The notes beneath the pieces are model-generated. The model was not told the DNA's origin. It saw only the letters and a program-made list of their open reading frames with translations, and ran no database searches. A DNA stretch of 14,810 nucleotides. It comes from Synergistaceae bacterium (lineage in GTDB: Bacteria; Synergistota; Synergistia; Synergistales; Aminobacteriaceae). The position numbers and the translations under genes are program-made. Below, piece after piece: positions 1-6,111 of the stretch (position 1 is its first letter; every line of letters begins with the position of its first letter). The DNA lies in the NCBI GenBank assembly GCA_017475805.1, contig JAFVEW010000239.1:1-14810 (forward strand), written 5' to 3'.

Positions 1-169
1 ATTCAAGATGATTAGACGGTGGCACACGCAGGTCGTCCAAATTTTCCGCGTTGTCCATGTAAATTAATTTCCGTAACGCTATTCGCTGAATATCGCCCGG
101 CAACTTTCGGGAAAATTCGCGGTGAAAAATTTTTTCGGCTTCTCTATCAGCAAAACTTAAAATTCCCAT
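1..169 (-). CDS. higB: HigB/RelE-type toxin (plasmid-maintenance killer family), 3' end outside window
   Basis: The first 56 residues of a small toxin are visible, followed by one base of the next codon; the gene continues past the left edge. Residues 5-56 match the HigB-like branch of the RelE/ParE superfamily: SFADREAEKIF, then EFSRKLPGDIQ, ALRKL and the near-invariant NLDDLRVPPSN. Family members are ribosome-dependent mRNA interferases of about 90-100 residues, usually followed by a HigA helix-turn-helix antitoxin gene, which would lie beyond position 1. The ATG at 167-169 is the only plausible start, because an in-frame TAA lies a few codons upstream and the N-terminus aligns with the family. 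It overlaps the last 13 bp of the secreted-protein gene, and there is no strong Shine-Dalgarno, so translation may be coupled. Activity cannot be judged because the C-terminal catalytic part is not visible. Confidence 0.82.
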   Translation of the reverse strand, partial: MGILSFADREAEKIFHREFSRKLPGDIQRIALRKLIYMDNAENLDDLRVPPSNHLE

Positions 170-498
170 TCTAAATATCTTGCGTGTTTAGCGTCTTCGC
201 CTGTGCCTTCAGAGAAAAATGCTTTATATTTTCTTGACGAATGCCTTTTAATTCTCGCTTTTAATAATTCAGCACGCGCTATGACCTTGTAATTTTTATC
301 TAAAAATAACATCGTTCCGCCGAAGTCGCGATTATATTGCGATGAGTTTTTTATAGTAACGCTCACGCTGTCGAAGCCGTAAGCAATGCTTGAATATGAA
401 AAGCCGCTTTTACCTCTGATAGCTCCGTCAATAATAACGGCCTCGCTAATAGCCGCAAAAATAAAAATCAAGCTAAAACTCAAAATAAATTTTCTCAA
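157..498 (-). CDS. Small secreted protein of unknown function
   Basis: A 113-residue protein I do not recognise. Residues 1-20 form a typical Sec signal peptide: basic MRK, a hydrophobic core LSFSLIFIFAA, then a small-residue cleavage region around SEA. The mature part of about 93 residues alternates hydrophobic and polar residues (VSVTIKNSS, GGTMLFLDKNYKVIARA), which suggests a small extracytoplasmic beta-sandwich resembling FxLyD-type domains; that fold is only a guess. It has no cysteines after the signal peptide and no lipobox. The start is TTG at 496-498, chosen because AGGAG (507-511) sits 8 nt upstream and the signal peptide begins exactly there. The gene lies between the DUF262 remnant and the toxin gene and overlaps the toxin start by 13 bp. 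It is a real gene by signal peptide and ribosome site, with no assignable role. Confidence 0.7.
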   Translation of the reverse strand: MRKFILSFSLIFIFAAISEAVIIDGAIRGKSGFSYSSIAYGFDSVSVTIKNSSQYNRDFGGTMLFLDKNYKVIARAELLKARIKRHSSRKYKAFFSEGTGEDAKHARYLEWEF

Positions 499-506
499 AA
501 TTTTTT

Positions 507-511
507 CTCCT
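507..511 (-). promoter_or_regulatory. Shine-Dalgarno for the secreted-protein gene (TTG start)
   Basis: AGGAG on the minus strand lies 8 nt before the TTG at 496-498. It supports TTG as the true initiation codon. Confidence 0.6.
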
Positions 512-537
512 AAAATTAAAAAGTTTCTTAATGAAAT

Positions 538-546
538 ATAATAGCA
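538..546 (-). promoter_or_regulatory. Candidate extended -10 promoter for the secreted-protein gene
   Basis: The minus strand reads TGCTATTAT, an extended -10 (TGn plus a TATAAT-like hexamer). A weak -35 match, TTCTCA, lies about 18 bp upstream. Transcription would start near 531, giving a leader of roughly 30 nt that contains the AGGAG site. The same bases hold TATAAT on the plus strand (537-542), so direction is not certain. Confidence 0.35.
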
Positions 547-618
547 AATTCAGAAATATTTTGAGAAGGGAAAAGTTTTCGTGGCGAAGAATAAGGTGCT
601 TCATCAGGCAATGAAGAC

Positions 619-1110
619 TCAGATGGAATGCATTTTCCTGTTGAGCACCCTATTGATTATTTCCATGACAATGTCAATGTCATCATCTGTTGAGCAATTT
701 TGCGGGACTGTAGCACGAGGAGCAACTTTGATGCCCGGTAGTACAATCTTTATATTGCCGTTGTGAAATGCAATCGCCGCCGCCACAGGACACGTAACAG
801 TCTTTCTACGAGCCCTTAACATGGCAATAAGGTCAGGAACATCATTAGATTTAACATTGGGGTAAATGTTTATTTGAGTTTGCCTTTCGATAACGGCTGC
901 GATTTTTTCTCCATTGCTTCTCTTGTATTGTTTGACATCGTATCCGCCGCTAACAGCGACAATTTGAGTGTAAATTTTTTCACCGACAAATTCCATATTA
1001 ATTCTCGTATCTAAATGTTCGGCAATCTCAGAAACTGTCAACGGCGGATTAGGAGGAGGGACGATTATTCCTTCACGGCCATTCTGAGACCAAATCTTCA
1101 GGGCTTTGTC
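619..1110 (-). pseudogene. 3' continuation of the DUF262/DUF1524 gene beyond an amber codon
   Basis: This reading frame directly continues the DUF262 gene after the TAG at 1111-1113, giving 163 codons to a TGA at 619-621. The first residues, DKALKIW, are the conserved closing helix of DUF1524 domains (R...LA..AL.IW), so the segment clearly belonged to the upstream protein. Beyond it come a proline-rich linker (VPPPNPP) and about 130 residues I do not recognise, mixing beta-rich stretches (IAAVIERQTQINIYP) with an acidic C-terminal helix (DDDIDIVMEIINRV). The only internal start of note, a TTG at 1039-1041, has no Shine-Dalgarno, so separate translation of the segment is unlikely. A weak hairpin (599-616) follows the stop. 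The segment would be made only by readthrough of TAG, or if the TAG is a sequencing error. Confidence 0.7.
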
Positions 1111-2760
1111 CTAGAGAAGATTTTTGCGGTTCACGAGAGTATCTTGCGTCCAACTATGTTGTTCATAAATATAAGAATTTAATTTTAATTGACTGTTTCT
1201 CAAGCCGTGTTTTTTGTCGATAAAAGAGTTATCTATTATTTCTAATTTTGGCTCAACAATAGTTAAATTTGCGATTGTATCTACGTACCTTTCATGAAGT
1301 CCATAAGCATTTGCACCAAGTTCCTCTGCCCATCTGGGTAAAAGTGTTTCCGGCATAACACGTTCAACCCTGAAATTTTTAGGGTTAATTGAGTCGTTAA
1401 TATCTCTATCAAAGTTTTCGAGCATTCCAAGTATATATTTACAACGTTGTTTGCTGACAAGTTTACATGAAACAAACTTGTCAAAAAATTCTTGATTGTT
1501 GGGGAATCTCTGGTTGTCTCTTAGTTCTGAAAAGGCTGTTTTTATAGATTCCACATAATTTTGTGCGTTAATTCTTCGTCTAAGTCTCGCAAAAGTTTGA
1601 TTCATACTGTTTGAACTCAGACTGCAAACATCTCGTCTAACGACATAGCTTATGCACATGTACATAATTTGAAGCAGTTGTTCTTTCGAAATTACCCCCC
1701 TTCTGAAGTCCGCATGAATTTTTAATAGGAACGGGTAAGAAACTTCCATTTTCAATTCTCTAATTTCAGAATAGACCGATTGAAATTCAGTGTCAGTATG
1801 CCTAGCAAATATGATATTCGTGTAGTCTTGGGCTTTTTTGTAAATATCACTACAAATGGTAGAAACTGTAACGTTCTCAGGTCTGGTTGTATCGTAAAAC
1901 CATGTTTTAAAAGTCTCATAAAGCTGTTCTTCGTTTGGAATATTAGCCATATACATCGTAATATAATCTTTGAAAAAATCATCCATTAACGTTGTATTTT
2001 TTTCGCTATCGCCAAACAGTTCTTCCATTTTAGACCAATAATTATTATAAATTCTAGTCATAGTTCTTCGATCGAGGCTCATGAGAACGAAATTACGAAT
2101 TAAATCCGACTTAGATAAATCTTTACCGCTCGAGTTCAAACTTTCAAAAATCGCCTGCGGATCGTCGTCATTTCCGAGTTTTATATTTACGATTTTTAAT
2201 TTACCGAGAGCTTCATAAACTTGTTTCGGAGTTAATTCAGGATTTCTGGCCTCAACAATTTTTTGCTTGAAGAATTTATAATTTACGATGAGTTTTGGAA
2301 TAGCAACTTCCTCATCTTCTTGATTGTTTGAAGAATTCCGTTGTAAATAACTGTCTGCTTTGCCACTGACTAAATTAATCAGAATATCTTCGTCTCCGCC
2401 GGTCAAGATGAGTTTACAAGAGGCATCATTATTTCTCAGGTACTTATTTTCGATTTCAGCAGCGTCAATACCGCTATCAGGATTGCTTCTTGCATAATCA
2501 CGAAGCACAATCAAAATCAGCGTAAACGTTGTCATCCTCTGCTGGCCGTCAATGAGAGTAAATTTGTTATTTATATCATCGATGTTGACAATCGAGCCGA
2601 TAAAATGATTGTTGCGACGATCTTTTTGCATTCTTACAATATCTTTCCATAATTGATTGCATTGTTCTTTTTCCCAACAGTAATGCTGCTGGTAAATCGG
2701 CAAAACAAACTGCATATTTGCATTAAGAATGCTCAAAATATTTGTCTCGTTTAATTTCAA
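1111..2760 (-). CDS. DUF262/DUF1524 GmrSD-like restriction protein, amber-truncated
   Basis: A 549-residue product. Residues 18-90 carry the DUF262 signature: FVLPIYQQHYCW, FIGSIV (53-58) and DGQQRMTTF (71-79), the nucleotide-binding motif of GmrSD-type modification-dependent restriction enzymes. A helical middle section follows. Residues from about 460 form the DUF1524 HNH-type domain (RVMPETLLPRW, then ANLTI, then NSFIDKK). Two residues expected to be catalytic seem changed: the family His of EHIxPQ is Arg467, and the Asn after GNLT is Lys505. In the N-terminal YQR motif the Arg is Gln25. The frame stops at TAG 1111-1113, inside the last conserved helix of DUF1524, and runs on open beyond it. 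The TTG start (2758-2760) has GGAGGTG 7 nt upstream. It has its own promoter just past the arabinose operon terminator. Probably a degraded or catalytically altered type IV defence gene. Confidence 0.8.
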   Translation of the reverse strand: MKLNETNILSILNANMQFVLPIYQQHYCWEKEQCNQLWKDIVRMQKDRRNNHFIGSIVNIDDINNKFTLIDGQQRMTTFTLILIVLRDYARSNPDSGIDAAEIENKYLRNNDASCKLILTGGDEDILINLVSGKADSYLQRNSSNNQEDEEVAIPKLIVNYKFFKQKIVEARNPELTPKQVYEALGKLKIVNIKLGNDDDPQAIFESLNSSGKDLSKSDLIRNFVLMSLDRRTMTRIYNNYWSKMEELFGDSEKNTTLMDDFFKDYITMYMANIPNEEQLYETFKTWFYDTTRPENVTVSTICSDIYKKAQDYTNIIFARHTDTEFQSVYSEIRELKMEVSYPFLLKIHADFRRGVISKEQLLQIMYMCISYVVRRDVCSLSSNSMNQTFARLRRRINAQNYVESIKTAFSELRDNQRFPNNQEFFDKFVSCKLVSKQRCKYILGMLENFDRDINDSINPKNFRVERVMPETLLPRWAEELGANAYGLHERYVDTIANLTIVEPKLEIIDNSFIDKKHGLRNSQLKLNSYIYEQHSWTQDTLVNRKNLL

Positions 2761-2767
2761 ACTAAAA

Positions 2768-2774
2768 CACCTCC
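2768..2774 (-). promoter_or_regulatory. Shine-Dalgarno for the DUF262 gene (TTG start)
   Basis: GGAGGTG on the minus strand, 7 nt before the TTG at 2758-2760. This near-perfect site fixes a non-ATG start. Confidence 0.7.
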
Positions 2775-2789
2775 GGGAAACTGTTCAGG

Positions 2790-2798
2790 ATTATAGCA
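2790..2798 (-). promoter_or_regulatory. Extended -10 promoter of the DUF262 gene
   Basis: The minus strand reads TGCTATAAT, a perfect extended -10 element. No good -35 exists: the bases at the right distance belong to the U-tract and stem of the preceding terminator. The predicted start is near 2783, giving a leader of about 25 nt that includes the Shine-Dalgarno. Confidence 0.55.
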
Positions 2799-2804
2799 GA
2801 CAGC

Positions 2805-2833
2805 AAAAAAAACACGTCGCCCATCAAGCGACG
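2805..2833 (-). terminator. Rho-independent terminator of the pentose operon
   Basis: On the minus strand, a CGTCGC stem, a 7-nt loop and a GCGACG return strand (2815-2833) are followed by TG and a run of eight T (2805-2812). It begins about 25 bp after the araD stop and is the only strong intrinsic terminator seen in the window. Confidence 0.82.
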
Positions 2834-2856
2834 CGAATTTTTCTAAATTTTAATTC

Positions 2857-3555
2857 CTAATTTTTTTGCCCGTAATAGGCGTTAGGACCGTGCTTGCGTA
2901 AATAATGCTTATCTAAAACATACTGCGGAGCCAAAGCTGCATTAGGGTCAATCGTAACCGTATACATTGCCATTTTTGCCATCTCTTCAAGAACGACAGC
3001 GTGATAGACGGCTTGAGCTGGATTTTTACCCCATGTAAACGGCCCGTGACATTGACATAAAACACCAGGCACTGCAAGAGGGTCTAAATTTCTTTCATTG
3101 AATGTTGCAGCGATAACTTTCCCTGTGTTGAGTTCATAATCGCCGTCAACTTCTTCTTTAGTCAAATTCCGAGTGCATGGAACAGCCCCGTAAAAATAAT
3201 CAGCGTGTGTCGTTCCGTAACATGGAATATCACGGCCTGCCTGAGCCCAGCCTACCGCATGAGGGCTGTGAGTGTGAACAATTCCGCCGACTTTTAAGAA
3301 AGATTTATAAAGCTCAACATGAGTTTTTGTGTCTGAAGACGGATTCATTTTGCCTTCAACGATTTTATTATCAAAGTCAACGATGACTAAATCTTCGGGC
3401 TTTAACTCGTCATATTCGACGCCTGACGGTTTTATGACAACGAGAGCTTTATCTCTGTCAACGCCGGAAACGTTGCCCCAAGTATAAACGACAAGGCCGC
3501 GCTTCGGGAGATCCATATTAGCTTCGTAAACTGCATCGCGTAAATCTTTTAACAT
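2857..3555 (-). CDS. araD: L-ribulose-5-phosphate 4-epimerase
   Basis: Interconverts L-ribulose 5-phosphate and D-xylulose 5-phosphate by a retro-aldol mechanism, the last step of L-arabinose catabolism. It is a cytosolic class II aldolase-fold enzyme. The 232-residue product is close to the usual 231. TWGNVS (25-30) and KPSG (42-45) form the phosphate-binding loops. The zinc ligands are His94 and His96 (IVHTHS) and His170 (CHGPF); GTTHADYFYG and the C-terminal LDKHYLRKHG are diagnostic. I place the start at the ATG 3553-3555, which gives the canonical MLKDL beginning and has AGGTGG 5 nt upstream; a GTG three codons earlier would bury that site. It ends in TAG, as the last gene of the operon, 9 bp after araA and about 25 bp before the terminator. 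Confidence 0.96.
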   Translation of the reverse strand: MLKDLRDAVYEANMDLPKRGLVVYTWGNVSGVDRDKALVVIKPSGVEYDELKPEDLVIVDFDNKIVEGKMNPSSDTKTHVELYKSFLKVGGIVHTHSPHAVGWAQAGRDIPCYGTTHADYFYGAVPCTRNLTKEEVDGDYELNTGKVIAATFNERNLDPLAVPGVLCQCHGPFTWGKNPAQAVYHAVVLEEMAKMAMYTVTIDPNAALAPQYVLDKHYLRKHGPNAYYGQKN

Positions 3556-3560
3556 TGAAG

Positions 3561-3566
3561 CCACCT
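3561..3566 (-). promoter_or_regulatory. Shine-Dalgarno that decides the araD start
   Basis: AGGTGG on the minus strand, 5 nt before the ATG at 3553-3555 and overlapping the araA TAG stop. It argues for the ATG over the GTG at 3562-3564, which lies inside the site, and suggests araA-araD translational coupling. Confidence 0.6.
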
Positions 3567-5040
3567 ATTTTAATTTCCATGCTAAATCCGACAAGAATAA
3601 ATCATGTTCGAGGCTCTCTGTCGTTGTGTCCTTGCTGATATGAACAAACTCGATGTCCATAATACGCGCAAAATCACGCATTTGTTCAGCGTCAACGTCG
3701 TAAGAAAGCACCGTATGATGTGCACCGCCCGCTAAAATCCAACATTCAAGACCTGTTTTCAAGTCCGGCATTGCCCGCCACATTACTCTTGCAACGGGTA
3801 AATTAGGCATCGGCATAATCGGTTTGACGCACTCAATATCTTGGCAAATTAAGCGTAATCTTCCGCCCATGTCGATTAAACTCACGACGACGGCTTCTCC
3901 TGCATGACCTTCAAAGACAAGTCGCGCCGGAGGTTCTTTGCCGCCAATTCCAAGCGGATGAACTTCGACGCGCGGCTTTTCAGCTGCAACTGACGGGCAT
4001 ACTTCGAGCATGTGTGCGCCTAAGCTGTATTCGCTGCCCGGTACGAGATGATAAGTGTAGTCTTCCATGAAGGCACTGCCGCCCTTTTGGCCTTCGGTCA
4101 TGAATTTAATTATCGCTGTCATTCCCGCGACTTTCCAATCTCCTTCAGCTCCGTAGCCGTAACCTGTAGCTAATAAATGCTGAGTAGCAATTCCCGGAAG
4201 CTGCTTCATTCCGTATAAATCTTGGAAAGTGTTAGAGAAAGCGCAGCAGCCTTCGCGGTCAAACATTTTTTTCATTGCGATTTCTTCGCGGGCTTGATAT
4301 TTTACTGTTTCAATATCGTCAGTGGCGAAATCATAGAGATTTTTATATTCGTTCATTAGCGCGTCAATTTCTGCGTCAGTAACGGCGTTCATGACGTCAA
4401 CGAGTGAACCTACAGGCCAAGTATTAACCTGCCAGCCTAATTTAGTCTGAACTTCTACCTTGTCGCCTTCGGTAACTGCAACTTCGCGCATATTGTCGCC
4501 GAAACGCATTATTTTAAGCGATTTTGAGAACTCTGCACCGGCGGCGGCTCTCATCCAACGGCCTAAGCGTTCTTGAACGTCTTTATCTTGCCAATATCCT
4601 GCGATAACTTTTCGGGCAGCTCTAAGTCTTGCGCCTATAAAACCGTGTTCTCTGTCGCCGTGAGCAGCCTGATTTAAGTTCATGAAATCCATATCAATCT
4701 CTTCATTAGGGATTTCGCGGTTGTATTGAGTTGCAAAATGACACCAAGCCTTTTGTAAGTTAGCGAGGCCGTTAATCCACATTTTAGAAGGGCTGAAAGT
4801 ATGGCACCACGTAATAATTCCGGCGCATTTTTTATCATGATTAGCGTCGCGGATTACGTCAGTGATTTCAGCGTTAGTCTTCGCTGTAACTTTGTAAATG
4901 ATTTTGCATGGCAACACGCCCGAAGCGTTGAGTTTGTCGGTCATTTCCTGAGCGCGTTTAGCTACTGTTTCAAGGACTTCCGGCCCGTAAAGATATTGAC
5001 TGCCTACAACAAACCAAAATTCATAATCTTTAATGCTCAT
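3565..5040 (-). CDS. araA: L-arabinose isomerase
   Basis: Converts L-arabinose to L-ribulose, the first committed step of the pathway; a cytosolic Mn2+-dependent enzyme. The 491-residue product compares with 500 in E. coli. It opens with FWFVVGSQYLYG, and the predicted catalytic or metal residues are present at the expected spacing: Glu299 (GAEGDWK), Glu326 (FMEDYTYH), His343 (GAHMLE) and the His441-His442 pair (GGAHHTV). The start is the ATG at 5038-5040, 9 nt after GAGGTG; a GTG four codons upstream sits within that ribosome site and is less likely. It lies 15 bp downstream of tal and 9 bp upstream of araD. Every key motif is intact, so I expect an active enzyme. Confidence 0.97.
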   Translation of the reverse strand: MSIKDYEFWFVVGSQYLYGPEVLETVAKRAQEMTDKLNASGVLPCKIIYKVTAKTNAEITDVIRDANHDKKCAGIITWCHTFSPSKMWINGLANLQKAWCHFATQYNREIPNEEIDMDFMNLNQAAHGDREHGFIGARLRAARKVIAGYWQDKDVQERLGRWMRAAAGAEFSKSLKIMRFGDNMREVAVTEGDKVEVQTKLGWQVNTWPVGSLVDVMNAVTDAEIDALMNEYKNLYDFATDDIETVKYQAREEIAMKKMFDREGCCAFSNTFQDLYGMKQLPGIATQHLLATGYGYGAEGDWKVAGMTAIIKFMTEGQKGGSAFMEDYTYHLVPGSEYSLGAHMLEVCPSVAAEKPRVEVHPLGIGGKEPPARLVFEGHAGEAVVVSLIDMGGRLRLICQDIECVKPIMPMPNLPVARVMWRAMPDLKTGLECWILAGGAHHTVLSYDVDAEQMRDFARIMDIEFVHISKDTTTESLEHDLFLSDLAWKLK

Positions 5041-5049
5041 TGTTATCTT

Positions 5050-5055
5050 CACCTC
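5050..5055 (-). promoter_or_regulatory. Shine-Dalgarno that decides the araA start
   Basis: GAGGTG on the minus strand, directly after the tal stop codon and 9 nt before the ATG at 5038-5040. The GTG at 5050-5052 is part of this site, so it is unlikely to be the start. Confidence 0.6.
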
Positions 5056-6087
5056 TTAATTTTTCGCTTTATTTTCGATTGCTGACATTAACGACTCGAA
5101 AGCCTTGTTGAAAGATTTTAAGCCGTCATCAAGAAGCTGAGCGCAAACTGCATTAATATCAATTCCAAGAGCCGCTAATTTCTTTAATTCGTCGCCTGCA
5201 GCGTCAAGATTTGCTTCGAGAGTTAAAGCAGCGTTGCCGTGATTTACAAATGCCTCAAGAGTTGCAGGAGGAACAGTGTTGACTGTGTTCGCACCGATTA
5301 AATCTTCAACGTATTTGACGTCGGAATAGGCTTTGTTTTTTGTTCCAGTGCTTGCCCACAAAGGACGCTGAATTAATTTTTCGTTTGCAAAAAGTTTTTT
5401 GAACTCCTGATAAATCAATTTAATTCCGTCGACGGCTATTTTTCCGCAAAGAGAATTATCTTTTTCGGCGAGCAATTTATCGACAGCTGTATCAACACGG
5501 CTCACAAAAACAGATGCAACAGAAGGTGCTTTGCCGCCGCGCTTAGTGCCTTCGATATAGGCTTTAGCAACGCTGATGTATTGCTCTTTTGAGAAAATCA
5601 AAGTTGAGTTCACATTAATTCCCGCTGCTATGCACTCGGTAAGAGCTGAAACTCCCTCAGGTGTCGCCGGAATTTTAATCATTACGTTCGGACGGTTTAA
5701 GAGCGCGAATAATCTCTTGGCCTCAGAGATTGTTGTATCTCTATCAGAAGCTAAAAGCGGGTTGACTTCGAGACTTACGTAGCCGTCTTTGCCGTTTGTT
5801 TTGTCGTAAACAGGCCGCATAATATCAGCCGCCGCTCCGACTTCCTGAAGAGTTAAAACTTCGTAAATTTCTGCGCTTGATTTTCCGGCCTTAGCGAGCG
5901 ATTTAATTTCGTCGTCATAGTCTGAAGTTTTTGCGATAGCGTTTTCAAAAATAGAAGGATTAGTTGTAACGCCGGTAACGCCCAAGTCAATCCATTCTTG
6001 CAAGCCGCCATTTATCATAGCTTTGTTGATGTAATCAAGCCAAATGCTCTGGCCAAGATTAAAAGTTTCGTGAATTGATGTTGACAT
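5056..6087 (-). CDS. tal: Transaldolase
   Basis: Transfers a dihydroxyacetone unit between sedoheptulose 7-phosphate and glyceraldehyde 3-phosphate in the non-oxidative pentose phosphate pathway; cytosolic. At 343 residues it has the length of the longer Tal subfamily rather than the short fructose-6-phosphate aldolase-like type. GVTGVTTNPSIFE (36-48) is the N-terminal signature, YVSLEVNP follows, and Lys138 in MIKIPAT is the Schiff-base lysine. RPLWASTGTKN binds phosphate in the family. The ATG is at 6085-6087; AGGAG (6102-6106) lies 14 nt upstream, a rather long spacing. The gene sits between the sugar kinase and araA in a tight operon, which ties it to arabinose use. Its product works on the same pool as the transketolase encoded at the head of the operon. 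Confidence 0.95.
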   Translation of the reverse strand: MSTSIHETFNLGQSIWLDYINKAMINGGLQEWIDLGVTGVTTNPSIFENAIAKTSDYDDEIKSLAKAGKSSAEIYEVLTLQEVGAAADIMRPVYDKTNGKDGYVSLEVNPLLASDRDTTISEAKRLFALLNRPNVMIKIPATPEGVSALTECIAAGINVNSTLIFSKEQYISVAKAYIEGTKRGGKAPSVASVFVSRVDTAVDKLLAEKDNSLCGKIAVDGIKLIYQEFKKLFANEKLIQRPLWASTGTKNKAYSDVKYVEDLIGANTVNTVPPATLEAFVNHGNAALTLEANLDAAGDELKKLAALGIDINAVCAQLLDDGLKSFNKAFESLMSAIENKAKN

Positions 6088-6111
6088 TTTAATTTTTCAC
6101 ACTCCTAAATT

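Noticed and set aside
599..616. Terminator after the DUF262 remnant
   Set aside because: A 6-bp CTTCAT/ATGAAG hairpin exists but is AT-rich and is not followed by a T run on the minus strand, so I do not call it.
581..766. Plus-strand frame of 61 codons as a protein gene
   Set aside because: Most of it is antisense to the continuing DUF262 frame, the product has no recognisable domain, and the hydrophobic stretch comes from the opposite-strand codons. Only its first bases are kept as a low-interest finding.
619..1041. A separate 140-residue protein starting at TTG 1039-1041
   Set aside because: There is no Shine-Dalgarno upstream, and the same frame is open back to the amber codon with conserved DUF1524 residues, so it is a 3' remnant rather than its own gene.
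1111..1113. TAG recoded as an amino acid in this genome
   Set aside because: At least four intact genes here end in TAG at family-typical lengths, and the surrounding genes need no TAG readthrough.
3556..3564. GTG at 3562-3564 as the araD start
   Set aside because: It lies inside AGGTGG, and the ATG at 3553-3555 gives the canonical N-terminus and length.
5041..5052. GTG at 5050-5052 as the araA start
   Set aside because: It lies inside the GAGGTG ribosome site; the ATG at 5038-5040 has ideal spacing.
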